Source: an uncultured Pelosinus sp. (GTDB taxonomy: Bacteria > Bacillota > Negativicutes > UMGS1260). Taken from it: a DNA stretch of 42,762 bases. The stretch's first letter is position 1, and each line of letters starts with the position of its first letter. The stretch is taken from NCBI GenBank assembly GCA_900550105.1, contig URQW01000019.1:1-42762 (forward strand). Direction: 5' to 3'. Position numbers and translations under genes: made by a program. The notes below the pieces were generated by a model. It did no database searches, was not told where the DNA came from, and saw only the letters and a program-made list of their open reading frames with translations. Below are positions 15,480-23,910 of the stretch, one piece after another.

Positions 15480-15650
15480 ATGGATAAGTGTGTACAACAA
15501 GGATCTATTGAAATCACCTATGCCGACAGACAGGGCCAGCAAACCACTGAACCTCAGGCCTTTCACAAATTAGTCTACTTCTATGACAAAAACAAACGTC
15601 TAGTCCAGTCAAGCCTTCATGTCCGCTTTTCCCTGCAAGACCAATGGTAA
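15480..15650 (+). CDS. Small hypothetical protein
   Basis: A 56-aa polar protein starting MDKCVQQGSIEITYADRQGQ; two beta-hairpin-like halves and no membrane segment. ATG 15480 follows a weak GTGAG site; TTG 15459 in the same frame would add seven residues. I know no family. It has an AT-rich leader with an inverted repeat and is convergent with a Fur-controlled small gene. Confidence 0.5.
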   Translation: MDKCVQQGSIEITYADRQGQQTTEPQAFHKLVYFYDKNKRLVQSSLHVRFSLQDQW

Positions 15651-15651
15651 A

Positions 15652-15687
15652 GAAAAAAACTCGCCCCCCGTTAAGAGTTGCGAGTTC
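15652..15687 (-). terminator. Intrinsic terminator of the 52-aa gene
   Basis: On the minus strand AACTCGC pairs with GCGAGTT and is followed by seven T. It lies 35 nt past the stop of the small gene at 15721-15879. Confidence 0.7.
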
Positions 15688-15720
15688 TTCCAAAAAGTTC
15701 TACCCTATTTTATATGTTAC

Positions 15721-15879
15721 TCAAGCAAGAGAAACAGCATAAAACAATACAGAACTAGAAAGAAGTGAAGCTAAATATCCGCCAATGACAATGCGGCTGT
15801 TACTCTGTTTTAATGTACGATCTTCTTTAGCATATATTTTAGGAGCGCAAGCGTCCAAATAACATACATTGCTATTCAT
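15721..15879 (-). CDS. Fur-controlled 52-aa protein with hydrophobic tail
   Basis: On the minus strand ATG 15879 opens a 52-codon frame. The N-terminal half is polar with two Cys (C6 and C11, in NVCYLDAC); the C-terminal half (about residues 29-51) is a hydrophobic helix long enough to cross a membrane. GAGAGGATG precedes the start. The case for a real gene rests on context: a consensus promoter whose -35 touches a Fur box lies just upstream, and a terminator lies just downstream. I know no family; the function is unknown but should be related to iron limitation. Confidence 0.65.
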   Translation of the reverse strand: MNSNVCYLDACAPKIYAKEDRTLKQSNSRIVIGGYLASLLSSSVLFYAVSLA

Positions 15880-15923
15880 ATAAATTCATCCTCTCTATTC
15901 ATTTACTTTTTCTTGCAGTCCCT

Positions 15924-15967
15924 ATTATAGTACCACTAGAACTTTTTGTAAATGAGAATCATTATTG
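15924..15967 (-). promoter_or_regulatory. Promoter with Fur box for the 52-aa gene
   Basis: On the minus strand TTTACA (15952-15947), 17 nt, TATAAT (15929-15924) is a consensus-like promoter. Directly adjoining the -35, 15953-15967 reads TGAGAATCATTATTG on the plus strand, a Fur-box half pattern matching the one before the FTR1 gene. Confidence 0.75.
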
Positions 15968-16007
15968 TTATAATTTTAAATGTAAAGATACTTTTTCGAA
16001 AAGTTAG

Positions 16008-16046
16008 AAAGGTTTTATTTTAGCGAATCGCCAAAATAAAACCTTT
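16008..16046. terminator. Intrinsic terminator of the GlsB/YeaQ gene
   Basis: AAAGGTTTTATTTT and AAAATAAAACCTTT form a 14-bp stem around an 11-nt loop immediately past the stop at 16050. T-rich ends are present on both strands. Confidence 0.75.
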
Positions 16047-16049
16047 TTT

Positions 16050-16313
16050 CTATTCCTTCTTCTTGGCAGCCGCTGGTGCTACATGAAAAACCATCCGCAG
16101 AATCCACAATAATAAAACTGCGCCGAGGGTGCTAGCAAGCAGCGTTCCCCATAGACCGTAAACGGCAATTCCCATCATATTAAATAAAAAACTGCCAATA
16201 AAAGAACCGACAACGCCTGTCACTAAGTCGCCCCAAAGCCCCAGACCGCTGCCTTGTGAAATCATGCCAGCAAGCCAACCGGCAACAAGTCCAATTCCTA
16301 AAGACCACAGCAT
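16050..16313 (-). CDS. GlsB/YeaQ/YmgE family stress-response membrane protein
   Basis: An 87-aa membrane protein with three helices (about 3-20, 27-50 and 55-77) and the glycine-rich pattern GxxAGWLAGMI...GDLVTGVVGSFIGSFLF that defines the transglycosylase-associated/YeaQ group. These are induced by envelope or acid stress in several bacteria; the molecular activity is not settled. ATG 16313 follows GAGGAGG by 8 nt; GTG 16322 lies inside that site. Monocistronic, with terminators on both sides. Confidence 0.88.
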   Translation of the reverse strand: MLWSLGIGLVAGWLAGMISQGSGLGLWGDLVTGVVGSFIGSFLFNMMGIAVYGLWGTLLASTLGAVLLLWILRMVFHVAPAAAKKKE

Positions 16314-16382
16314 TTTATTCACCTCCTCGCTCTAGTATTCGCCACTTTTACCCTTTTATACAAAATTAGAAAAAAAAGGCTA

Positions 16383-16432
16383 CAAAAAAAACTGCTGCCA
16401 CGGCAAATTCAAGCCGAGCAACAGTTTTTTTA
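16383..16432 (-). terminator. Intrinsic terminator of the glycerate kinase-pyk operon
   Basis: An AAAAAACTG...CAGTTTTTT stem with an inner CGGC/GCCG stem, followed by T on the minus strand, about 30 nt past the pyk stop. Confidence 0.75.
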
Positions 16433-16460
16433 TTAAGAAAATAGCAATAATAAGCACTAC

Positions 16461-18212
16461 CTATTTTGCTTTAATTTCCCCTTGATATACAAGGCCTCGC
16501 GCAGCATCGACAGTGACAAGATTGCCTGTCTGCAAAAGCTCTAGCGCGTGATCAACACCGACAATGACTGGGATCTGTTGATGAATGCCAACGATTGCCG
16601 CGTTAGAAGTAAGACCGCCTTCTTCGCAGAGAATGGCTTTTGCTTTACTTGCTAAAGCCGCCTGCTCTTCTTCCAGACCTGCCAGTACCAGAATATCGCC
16701 TTCTGTCACACTCTGCCAGTCGCTAGCAGACCGAATCACTTTTACGGTTCCAGTGACTACACTTTGGCCAATTCCAGTGCCACGCAATAAAATTTGACCA
16801 ACGACGCAAACACGAATCAGATTCGTATTGCCGCTTAATCCAGCCGGAACACCTGCGGTGATCACAGCTAAATCGCCTTCTTTAATCAAGCCCGCTTCCA
16901 GAGAACGATTGACGGCGCTTTTCACCATCTCATCAGTATCCTGATAATCGGTTCCTACGAGAACCTGTACGCCCCACAACAGTTGCATTGCTCTTGCTGT
17001 TTTTTCATGAGGTGTTACGGCAATAATTGCCGCTTGCGGACGATATTTAGAAACCATGCGCGGGGTATAGCCTGACTGGGTTGTCGTAATAATGGCCGCC
17101 GCCTCTAGCTGTTGCGCAATCTGCACTGTGGCATGGCTGATCGCGTCAGTCATGGTATTATTCAAACACAAGCCTTTACGGCGCAAGATGTCCTGATAAG
17201 CCAAGGCAGCTTCGGTGCGAATTGCAATTTTCTCCATCATCGCCACGGCTTCGATGGGATACTTGCCAGAAGCCGTTTCACCACTTAGCATAATGGCATC
17301 GGTTCCGTCCATAATGGCATTTGCTACATCACTGGCTTCCGCGCGAGTTGGCCGGGGATTGACGATCATCGATTCTAGCATTTGCGTAGCAGTAATAACT
17401 GGCTTTCCTGCTTCATTACACTTTTCAATAATCATTTTCTGGACAAGGGGAACTTCTTCCGTGGGAATCTCCACGCCAAGATCGCCTCTAGCCACCATAA
17501 TTCCATCAGAGAGGGCAATAATCTCGTCTATATTTTTAACGCCTTGAGCATTTTCGATCTTGGAAATAATCTGCATAGTAGACCCGGCTTCTTCTAAAAC
17601 TTTGCGGATTGCTAAGATATCAGCGCCGCGCTGAATGAAGGAAGCGGCAATAAAATCCAGACCTTCTTTTACGCCAAATCGTACATCGGCAATATCTTGT
17701 TCCGAGAGCGGCGGCAAATTAACGGAAACTCCCGGCGCCGCTACGCGTTTACGATTACCAATGCTGCCTGTATTGAGTACTGTTGTATGAATTTCGTCAC
17801 CCACAACGGTCTCCACTCGCAGAGATACAAGGCCGTCAGAAAGCAAAATCAGATCACCTGCCGTAACTTCTTGCGGTAGCAGTGCGTGATTCACTGTGGA
17901 GATTTCTTTCGTACCACTTACCTCGCGAGATGTAAGAATAAATTTCTGTCCTTGTTCTAAGGTAACTTTTTCGTCAGCAAACAGACCGAGTCGCATTTCC
18001 GGCCCTTTCGTATCAAGCATTAACGCCACAGGTAAGCCTTTGGCCTTAGCGGCAGCGCGAACTTTTAAAATCCGTTCGCCTTGCTCTGTATGCGTGCCAT
18101 GCGAAAAATTAAAGCGAGCCACATTCATTCCAGCATCTAACATCGCTTCTAAAATACCCGGCTGATCCGTACTGGGTCCTACTGTACAAACAATTTTCGT
18201 TTTTTTCATCAT
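16461..18212 (-). CDS. pyk: Pyruvate kinase with C-terminal PEP-utiliser domain
   Basis: A 583-aa pyruvate kinase: KTKIVCTVGPST and NVARFNFSHG at the start, the magnesium/PEP segment KIENAQGVKNIDEI, ARGDLGVEIP, and TATQMLESM with Lys/Thr catalytic residues, then the regulatory domain. An extra C-terminal domain (about 475-580, with GGLTSNAAIVG) is the phosphohistidine-like PEP-utiliser domain found in Bacillus-type enzymes. It makes pyruvate and ATP from PEP. Its ATG overlaps the stop of the glycerate kinase gene (ATGA), so products of glycerate phosphorylation feed straight toward pyruvate. Confidence 0.95.
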   Translation of the reverse strand: MMKKTKIVCTVGPSTDQPGILEAMLDAGMNVARFNFSHGTHTEQGERILKVRAAAKAKGLPVALMLDTKGPEMRLGLFADEKVTLEQGQKFILTSREVSGTKEISTVNHALLPQEVTAGDLILLSDGLVSLRVETVVGDEIHTTVLNTGSIGNRKRVAAPGVSVNLPPLSEQDIADVRFGVKEGLDFIAASFIQRGADILAIRKVLEEAGSTMQIISKIENAQGVKNIDEIIALSDGIMVARGDLGVEIPTEEVPLVQKMIIEKCNEAGKPVITATQMLESMIVNPRPTRAEASDVANAIMDGTDAIMLSGETASGKYPIEAVAMMEKIAIRTEAALAYQDILRRKGLCLNNTMTDAISHATVQIAQQLEAAAIITTTQSGYTPRMVSKYRPQAAIIAVTPHEKTARAMQLLWGVQVLVGTDYQDTDEMVKSAVNRSLEAGLIKEGDLAVITAGVPAGLSGNTNLIRVCVVGQILLRGTGIGQSVVTGTVKVIRSASDWQSVTEGDILVLAGLEEEQAALASKAKAILCEEGGLTSNAAIVGIHQQIPVIVGVDHALELLQTGNLVTVDAARGLVYQGEIKAK

Positions 18213-19366
18213 GATAACTTCGTTCCTTTCACGCGCATCGCTCCAGCAATAATACGGCATAATCGATCTGCCGCCACTTCAATAAAATCAGCGCCGCCCT
18301 TAAGGCATTCGTCTAAGGCCATCGGGGCAGGCACACTACTCATAACACCATCAATACCGGCTTGAAAAACAGCTTCATAGCCCTGGCCAAGGCCGCCAGC
18401 AAGACAGAATACTGGCACATCGTACTTTTGCGCCGCTTTCCCCACACCGACAGGGGCCTTGCCAAAAGCGGTTTGAAAATCAGTACGCCCTTCGCCAGTC
18501 ATGACAAAAGCAGCTTCTTTGACGAGAGCATCAAAGGAAGTTGCCTCCAAAACAATTTCAACACCAGGACGCAGTACAGCATCCGTAAAGAATAAGAAAC
18601 CAGCGCCAATTCCACCGCCAGCGCCCGCACCAGCTTGCGCCGCTATGGAGCGGCCTGTAGCCTTAGACGCAATCACAGCATAATGGCCCAAAGACTGATC
18701 AAGGCTCGCTACCATTTGCGGTGAAGCGCCTTTTTGCGGACCATAGACAGCGGAAGCGCCATTTTCGCCACACAAGGGATTATCTACGTCGCAAGCTACA
18801 ACAAGTTCTACTGTTTGCAGCCGCGGGTCCATACCGGAAAGATCAATCGTAGTCAAATCACGCAAAGCCAACCCGCCGTAAGGCAATGCTTGTCCGTTCG
18901 CATCAAGAAATTTGCCGCCAAGCGCTTGAATCATTCCGCAACCGCCATCATTGGTAGAACTGCCGCCAATTCCCACAATAATCTTGCTTACGCCACGTGA
19001 CAAAGCGGCTTTAATCAACTCTCCCGTACCATAGGTTGTTGTAACGCCTGGATCCTTCTGTCCCTCAGGCACTAAGGTTAATCCGGAAGCGGCGGCCATT
19101 TCCACCACAGCGGTATCCCCGTCGCCGAGCATGCCCCAGAAAGCTTGTACTTTATTACCAAGCGGTCCTACGACCTCGGCAGCAATCAGCTCACCTTTTG
19201 TTGCCGCAACCAAGGCTTCAACAGTGCCCTCGCCACCATCGCCAATGGGAACTTTCACTACAGACGCCTGCGGGAAAACGCGGAGAATTCCCCGTTCCAT
19301 CGCTCGAGCTGTCTCCACAGCTGAAACACTGCCTTTAAATGAATCGGGCGCTACTACAATGCGCAT
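18209..19366 (-). CDS. glxK: Glycerate 2-kinase
   Basis: A 385-aa member of the GarK/GlxK family, recognised from MRIVVAPDSFKGSVSA, the IGDGGEGTVEAL loop, GIGGSSTNDGG and the late MTGEGRTDFQT stretch. It phosphorylates D-glycerate, an end product of glucarate, galactarate, tartrate and glyoxylate routes. ATG 19366 follows GAGGGG by 4 nt; the longer frame has no ribosome site. It is first in an operon with pyk and divergent from a CdaR-type regulator, the usual arrangement for sugar-diacid control. Confidence 0.92.
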   Translation of the reverse strand: MRIVVAPDSFKGSVSAVETARAMERGILRVFPQASVVKVPIGDGGEGTVEALVAATKGELIAAEVVGPLGNKVQAFWGMLGDGDTAVVEMAAASGLTLVPEGQKDPGVTTTYGTGELIKAALSRGVSKIIVGIGGSSTNDGGCGMIQALGGKFLDANGQALPYGGLALRDLTTIDLSGMDPRLQTVELVVACDVDNPLCGENGASAVYGPQKGASPQMVASLDQSLGHYAVIASKATGRSIAAQAGAGAGGGIGAGFLFFTDAVLRPGVEIVLEATSFDALVKEAAFVMTGEGRTDFQTAFGKAPVGVGKAAQKYDVPVFCLAGGLGQGYEAVFQAGIDGVMSSVPAPMALDECLKGGADFIEVAADRLCRIIAGAMRVKGTKLS

Positions 19367-19578
19367 GCTACCCCTCTTTTCCAGTTTATTGTACATTCAT
19401 AAATTTACTTTCATTGTATAAAAAAATAAGACTAAGTACAATATTCAAACATTATAAGGAATCGTCATGCATAGTTTATTTTATTGTGCAATATATACAA
19501 CAAACAAAATTAAAAGCAGGATTTTAGCGCTCCTTTAGAATATATTTTATATAAAATAACTAATGAAGGTGAAGCCTC

Positions 19579-20733
19579 TTGCTACTCTCCCCCTTGCTAG
19601 CCCAACAGATTGTTAATAAACTGCTGCCGCTCGTTCACCAAAATATTAATATCATGAACCCGCGCGGGATTATTATCGGCTCCGGCCAGCCTGATCGAAT
19701 CAACAGTCTGCACAAAGGCGCCGAACAAGTCATCGCCAGCGCCAAACCAGTAGAAATCTATCCCCATGAGATTGATCGCTACAACGGCGCTAAACCTGGA
19801 CTCAACATGCCGATTATTATTAATCGCCAAATGATCGGCGTTGTCGGCGTATCAGGCCATCCAGACGCCGTACGTTCTGTTGCTCTCATGGTCAAAATGA
19901 TCACTGAACTAATTATTGAGCAAGAACTGCTGCAAGAAGAGGCCCGCTCCCAATCCCAATTACGGGAAAACTTCGCCTTACAGCTGCTTTCTCCCGAAGC
20001 GTCCTTAAATACTGATAAAATTGTCAAAATGGCAAAGCTGCTCAAATTCGATTTATCACTGCCGCGCTGCGTCCTGGTTTCAGACATGCAAAATTTACTG
20101 CCAGGAGCGCTGGAAACAACAAATTTAGCGGAATTTGCCTTAGCCCGTTCTAAAGAAGCTCTGCTCTTGCAGCTCACTGACGCCGCCTTATTAAGGTCGG
20201 AAGATTTTGCCGTATTCCTTGAAACAAAACTGCTGATTCTAAAACATTTCTCTCAGGAAAAGAGTTTACAGCACCGTCAAGAATGGGCCCAAGCTGTCAG
20301 AAACGTCTTATCGCCGGACAAAGCTCTCGCCTTCCCGCTAGGTCTGGGCAGCTTACTAAACTCCTCTAACAAACTGGCGCAATCTTATGAAGAAGCGCTG
20401 TTCGCCTTGAGTAGAAAACAGCCGCTGGCAACAATTCATGATCTAGATATATTAGCCGATTATGTCACGACTACCCTAGCCGCTAATCCGCCGCAGCCGC
20501 TAGATCAACTGCGCCGTCAAATCGAGCAGGAACTTGATCGAAAATATAATATGAAGCAAACATTGTCCTATCTGCTTGCTAATAATCTCAGCCTAACCGA
20601 TACGGCGAAAACGCTGTTTATTCATCGCAATACACTATTATTTCGTCTGGAAAAACTAAAAGAAGCGACAGGATTAGATCCCTGCCACTTCTTAAATCAC
20701 GCGCTATTATGTAAAGTTATTTTGCACAGTTAA
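19579..20733 (+). CDS. cdaR: CdaR-family sugar-diacid regulator
   Basis: A 384-aa regulator with an N-terminal sugar-diacid recognition domain (about 1-135; begins LLSPLLAQQIVNKL and includes GVVGVSGHPD) and a C-terminal PucR-type helix-turn-helix (about 325-380; SLTDTAKTLFIHRNTLLFRLEKL). CdaR activates glycerate, glucarate and galactarate genes in response to diacids or glycerate. The start is TTG 19579 with AAGGTG 7 nt before it. It is divergent from the glycerate kinase operon over 212 nt of AT-rich DNA. Its TAA shares bases with the stop of the convergent LOG gene. Confidence 0.9.
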   Translation: MLLSPLLAQQIVNKLLPLVHQNINIMNPRGIIIGSGQPDRINSLHKGAEQVIASAKPVEIYPHEIDRYNGAKPGLNMPIIINRQMIGVVGVSGHPDAVRSVALMVKMITELIIEQELLQEEARSQSQLRENFALQLLSPEASLNTDKIVKMAKLLKFDLSLPRCVLVSDMQNLLPGALETTNLAEFALARSKEALLLQLTDAALLRSEDFAVFLETKLLILKHFSQEKSLQHRQEWAQAVRNVLSPDKALAFPLGLGSLLNSSNKLAQSYEEALFALSRKQPLATIHDLDILADYVTTTLAANPPQPLDQLRRQIEQELDRKYNMKQTLSYLLANNLSLTDTAKTLFIHRNTLLFRLEKLKEATGLDPCHFLNHALLCKVILHS

Positions 20734-21329
20734 TTGCCAACTTGCCGCTTTTCGGCCAGGTCGCGCCATTTCAAACCAGGATCAACCTTTTCATAGTTTT
20801 TCATCTGGGCCACTAACTCTTGCGGATCCGAGGAAACAAGCAGCAAGTTAAAACTTGACTCATTCATAAATCCCTCTTCCGTTGTATTTTTCAAGAGATT
20901 TACTAGCGGATCATAAAAAGCGGCTACATTTAAAACCGCCACAGGCTTATTATGAATCCCGAGCTGCGCCCAAGTAAGAATTTCAAAGAGTTCTTCAAAA
21001 GTGCCAATCCCGCCAGGCAAAGCAATAAATCCGTCAGAAAGATCAGCCATGGTTTTCTTTCTTTCATGCATGTCCTTTACCTCAATCAGCCGCGTCAGTT
21101 CGCTACTAACAATTCGATCAGGAAACAGCCCTTTGGGAATAACACCGGTAACACGGCCGTTTCGTTTTAAAACCTGGTGGGCAATCTCCCCCATCAGTCC
21201 TACGTTAGAACCGCCATAAACAAGTTCTATCCCATTTTCCACAAGGACATTTCCTAATGTAATGGCGCTTTCTCTGTATTCACTTCGCAGTCCGGCATTA
21301 GAACCGGAATATACACAAATTCGTTTCAC
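20730..21329 (-). CDS. LOG-family nucleotide 5'-monophosphate phosphoribohydrolase
   Basis: A 199-aa Rossmann-fold protein of the LOG family. The signature PGGxGTxxE is present as LPGGIGTFEEL, together with VYGGSNVGLMG and the MHERKK segment (Arg and Lys for the phosphate). LOG enzymes cleave ribose-5-phosphate from N6-modified AMP or other nucleotide monophosphates. The older label 'lysine decarboxylase' for this family is misleading. GTG 21329 follows GAGGTGG by 6 nt and gives the usual MKRICVYSGS start. It is convergent with cdaR, and no terminator separates the two. Confidence 0.88.
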   Translation of the reverse strand: MKRICVYSGSNAGLRSEYRESAITLGNVLVENGIELVYGGSNVGLMGEIAHQVLKRNGRVTGVIPKGLFPDRIVSSELTRLIEVKDMHERKKTMADLSDGFIALPGGIGTFEELFEILTWAQLGIHNKPVAVLNVAAFYDPLVNLLKNTTEEGFMNESSFNLLLVSSDPQELVAQMKNYEKVDPGLKWRDLAEKRQVGN

Positions 21330-21483
21330 TAACAACCACCTCATCTGCTAATACACTCTAACGAAACAACCAATTTATAAAAACAAAAGCCTGCCACAAG
21401 AAAAAGTTCTCATGACGGCATCTGTTTTGCAAGAAGCTCGCTTTATTATGATTCCAGTAAAAGCAGATAATTCCTGTAAGCTA

Positions 21484-22191
21484 TCAATATTTTAGCCGCT
21501 GAAACACGCCGAGGCGCTGTTCGGCCCAATGAAAGGCCAGCTGCGTTACCGCACACAAAACAAGGTAGACAAGAAAGACGTCTATATATGCTTCAATGTA
21601 ATTATAACCGAAGGAAGCGGCAATTTTTCCTGTAGCGGTAACTTCCTTCACTGTCATTAGAAAAGCCAGCGAAGTATTTTTCATCAGATTGACAGTCAGA
21701 TTGCACAAGTTAGGCAAAGCTGATACAAGGGCCTGGGGAATCAAAATACGCCGATAAATCTGGAAGTAAGACATGCCTATAGATAAACCTGCTTCCATTT
21801 GCCCGTCAGCCAAACTCAGCAGCGCTGACCGAAAAACTTCCGATAGCAAAGCCATCGTATTTAGGGTAAATACGATATATGCATAAAAAATGGGATCCAC
21901 GTCAAACACTTTGATTTGCCAGCCGAAGGTTTTCACAACCGAATTAAGCAAGCTAGGCATCAAACTATATACAACTAGAATCTGAAGCACCATGGGCGTG
22001 CCACGAATAAAGGAAACATAGAGCTGCACTAAGGGCTTAATTCCTTTTACCTCATAGATCCGCGCCAAAGCCATAAAAAAGCTAAAGGGAATCGCTACAG
22101 CAAGCGATACAGCCGTTAATTTTAACGTAACAGGAACGCTTTGAAGAATCACCCATAACGTCTTCGCCATAAAATCATAATCAAGTTCCAC
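21484..22191 (-). CDS. Polar amino-acid ABC transporter permease
   Basis: A 235-aa permease of the His/Glu/Gln/Arg-type family with five or six membrane helices and the EAA coupling loop (GQMEAGLSIGMSYFQIYRRILIPQAL). It pairs with the second permease 17 nt upstream. The start is GTG 22191, 8 nt after GGAGG. No ATPase gene follows: the next 150 nt hold nothing coding and then comes the LOG gene with its own ribosome site. Confidence 0.9.
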   Translation of the reverse strand: MELDYDFMAKTLWVILQSVPVTLKLTAVSLAVAIPFSFFMALARIYEVKGIKPLVQLYVSFIRGTPMVLQILVVYSLMPSLLNSVVKTFGWQIKVFDVDPIFYAYIVFTLNTMALLSEVFRSALLSLADGQMEAGLSIGMSYFQIYRRILIPQALVSALPNLCNLTVNLMKNTSLAFLMTVKEVTATGKIAASFGYNYIEAYIDVFLVYLVLCAVTQLAFHWAEQRLGVFQRLKY

Positions 22192-22208
22192 AAAAGCCGC
22201 CTCCTTTC

Positions 22209-22913
22209 CTATACGGTCTGCGGCCGCTTGTGCCGTGACAGTCGATGCTCTAACATAAAGAAGGCTTTTTCAAATAAAAGAGCCATAGCCCAATATATAG
22301 CTGATAAGGCTAAGTAGATTTCCAAGGCATAAGAGCCATAATTTTGCGCAATGATTAGGTTGCCAGAGCCTAACACATCAATTAAGCCGATCGTATAAGC
22401 CAAAGCGCCTTCCTTTAACAGCGAAATAAAGGAGTTGCCAAAGTTAGGCAAAGCGATGATCGCCGCCTGCGGAATCACGATGCGCCGCAAGGCTTGAATT
22501 GGAGTCAAACCAATGCTAACTGCCGCTTCATATTGTCCGCGGTCAATTGCCAGATAAGCGGAGCGCATCACTTCCGATACAGGCGCTGCAAACAGCAACG
22601 TAAAGGTTGTTATAACAAAAAACATTTTATGAAATTCATTGATATCGTAATCAAAGACCTCCAAGCAAAACTTGGGCAGTCCATAAAAAACGATAAATAA
22701 CAGAATAATGGACGGTGTACAACGAATGATGCCTGTATAGGCATTGGCCAAGAAGCGGAGCAAAGGCTTCTCACTCAGCTTGGCCGTTGCCAGCAAACCA
22801 CCAAGCAAACTGCCTAAGAACACCGAACTGAGGACAACAGCTAAGGTGATCCCCAAAAAGGGCAACAACTCGGGTATGACCGTCAAAATATAGAGAGGAT
22901 CAAAGGGTCTCAT
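22209..22913 (-). CDS. Polar amino-acid ABC transporter permease
   Basis: A 234-aa permease, partner of the gene at 21484. Several membrane helices; the EAA loop reads GQYEAAVSIGLTPIQALRRIVIPQA. ATG 22913 has GGAGG 5 nt upstream, better than ATG 22925. It follows the binding-protein gene by 23 nt. Together the two would form the heterodimeric channel of the importer. Confidence 0.9.
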   Translation of the reverse strand: MRPFDPLYILTVIPELLPFLGITLAVVLSSVFLGSLLGGLLATAKLSEKPLLRFLANAYTGIIRCTPSIILLFIVFYGLPKFCLEVFDYDINEFHKMFFVITTFTLLFAAPVSEVMRSAYLAIDRGQYEAAVSIGLTPIQALRRIVIPQAAIIALPNFGNSFISLLKEGALAYTIGLIDVLGSGNLIIAQNYGSYALEIYLALSAIYWAMALLFEKAFFMLEHRLSRHKRPQTV

Positions 22914-22936
22914 GGCGTCCTCCATTCGGGAAAACT

Positions 22937-23803
22937 TTATTTGGCCACAAGCCGCAGCAAGTCTTCGCCAAAATATTTATCTTCCAATTCTTTTATTTTT
23001 CCAGACTTCGTTAATTCATCAATTGCTTTATCGTAAGCGTCAGCAAGCTCCTGATTCTTCTTGTTGAAAATCGGATAAGTCGGAATCGCGCTATAACGAA
23101 CATAAGTCAATTGGTCATTGAATTTATGATAGGTTCCTTTTTCATCAGCTACATTATTTTTGAAAGCTAGTTCAATATCAAAGAAGGCGTCATAGCGGCC
23201 CTCCAAAACCCAAGTATAGGCGTCAGCAATCTGGAATGACTCGGAAGCCTGCAATTTAATAGGCGTATCAGGATGCTTCTTATTGTAATCTTCTACAACG
23301 GCATACTGAGCATTTTGCGGTGCAATCGGCACAAGCTTACCGCCGCTTTTCGCAAAGCTGTCCATATCGGTAATCTTATCGGCGTCACTCTTACGGATCG
23401 TTAACCCAATCACGCTGGCGGCAATATAGTTTTTCGGGAAAATAAATTTGCTCTTACGCGCTTCTGTCTGCCAGACACCTTTAATCCCTACATCATATTT
23501 GCCTGACTCCACACCAATCAGCAAATCATCATCTGATGTGGGTACAAATTTAAATTGATAGCCTGGCAGCTTCTTTTCCACTTCCTTCATAATCTGCACT
23601 TCAATCCCGTCTTCCTGACCGTCTTTATTGACAAAGTCATAGGGCACATAATAATTCGTAAAGGCAACGCGCACTACTTTTTTATCACCGCTAGACGCCG
23701 CCGCATTTCCCGCATTTTTGTCAGCTGATTTGCCGCAGCCGGCACTTACAACCGTAGCTACGAGAACTGCCGCCACCGCCAACAGCTTTACAAATTTATT
23801 CAT
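22937..23803 (-). CDS. Family 3 solute-binding lipoprotein
   Basis: A 288-aa extracytoplasmic binding protein. The N-terminus is a lipoprotein signal with lipobox V-S-A-G-C (Cys23); the rest is the two-lobed family 3 fold (about 44-280). The ligand is unknown; homologous proteins bind polar amino acids such as cystine, glutamine or arginine. GAGGAGG precedes ATG 23803. The upstream gene encodes a URO-D-type methyltransferase, an unusual partner for an amino-acid importer, which suggests a methylated or otherwise modified amino compound as substrate; that is inference. Confidence 0.9.
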   Translation of the reverse strand: MNKFVKLLAVAAVLVATVVSAGCGKSADKNAGNAAASSGDKKVVRVAFTNYYVPYDFVNKDGQEDGIEVQIMKEVEKKLPGYQFKFVPTSDDDLLIGVESGKYDVGIKGVWQTEARKSKFIFPKNYIAASVIGLTIRKSDADKITDMDSFAKSGGKLVPIAPQNAQYAVVEDYNKKHPDTPIKLQASESFQIADAYTWVLEGRYDAFFDIELAFKNNVADEKGTYHKFNDQLTYVRYSAIPTYPIFNKKNQELADAYDKAIDELTKSGKIKELEDKYFGEDLLRLVAK

Positions 23804-23826
23804 GATTCATTTCCTCCTCTAAATTC

Positions 23827-23910
23827 TTATGGCAACACAGTATCCCCTAAAGCCTGCTTTAGCTCGGCAACTTTAACCGATGTCGCCTTACAAAATCCAC
23901 AGCCTTCTCA
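23827..23910 (-). other. Candidate selenocysteine readthrough tail of the URO-D protein
   Basis: The URO-D frame meets TGA at 23910-23908, then stays open for 26 codons to TAA 23829-23827. With Sec at the TGA (residue 334) the tail begins U-E-G-C-G-F-C-K, a U-x-x-C-x-x-C pattern, and continues with an ordinary helical sequence. If the tail is translated, the gap to the next gene is 23 nt, equal to the other gaps in this operon; if not, it is 104 nt. An open run of this length alone is not rare by chance, so the motif, hairpin and spacing carry the argument. Confidence 0.5.
23866..23887 (-). promoter_or_regulatory. Candidate bacterial SECIS hairpin
   Basis: In the mRNA, GGCGAC and GUUGCC form a 6-bp stem closing a 10-nt loop AUCGGUUAAA, which contains GGU. 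The hairpin begins 20 nt after the UGA codon, within the spacing seen for bacterial SECIS elements. The stem is short and has one G-U pair. Confidence 0.45.
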
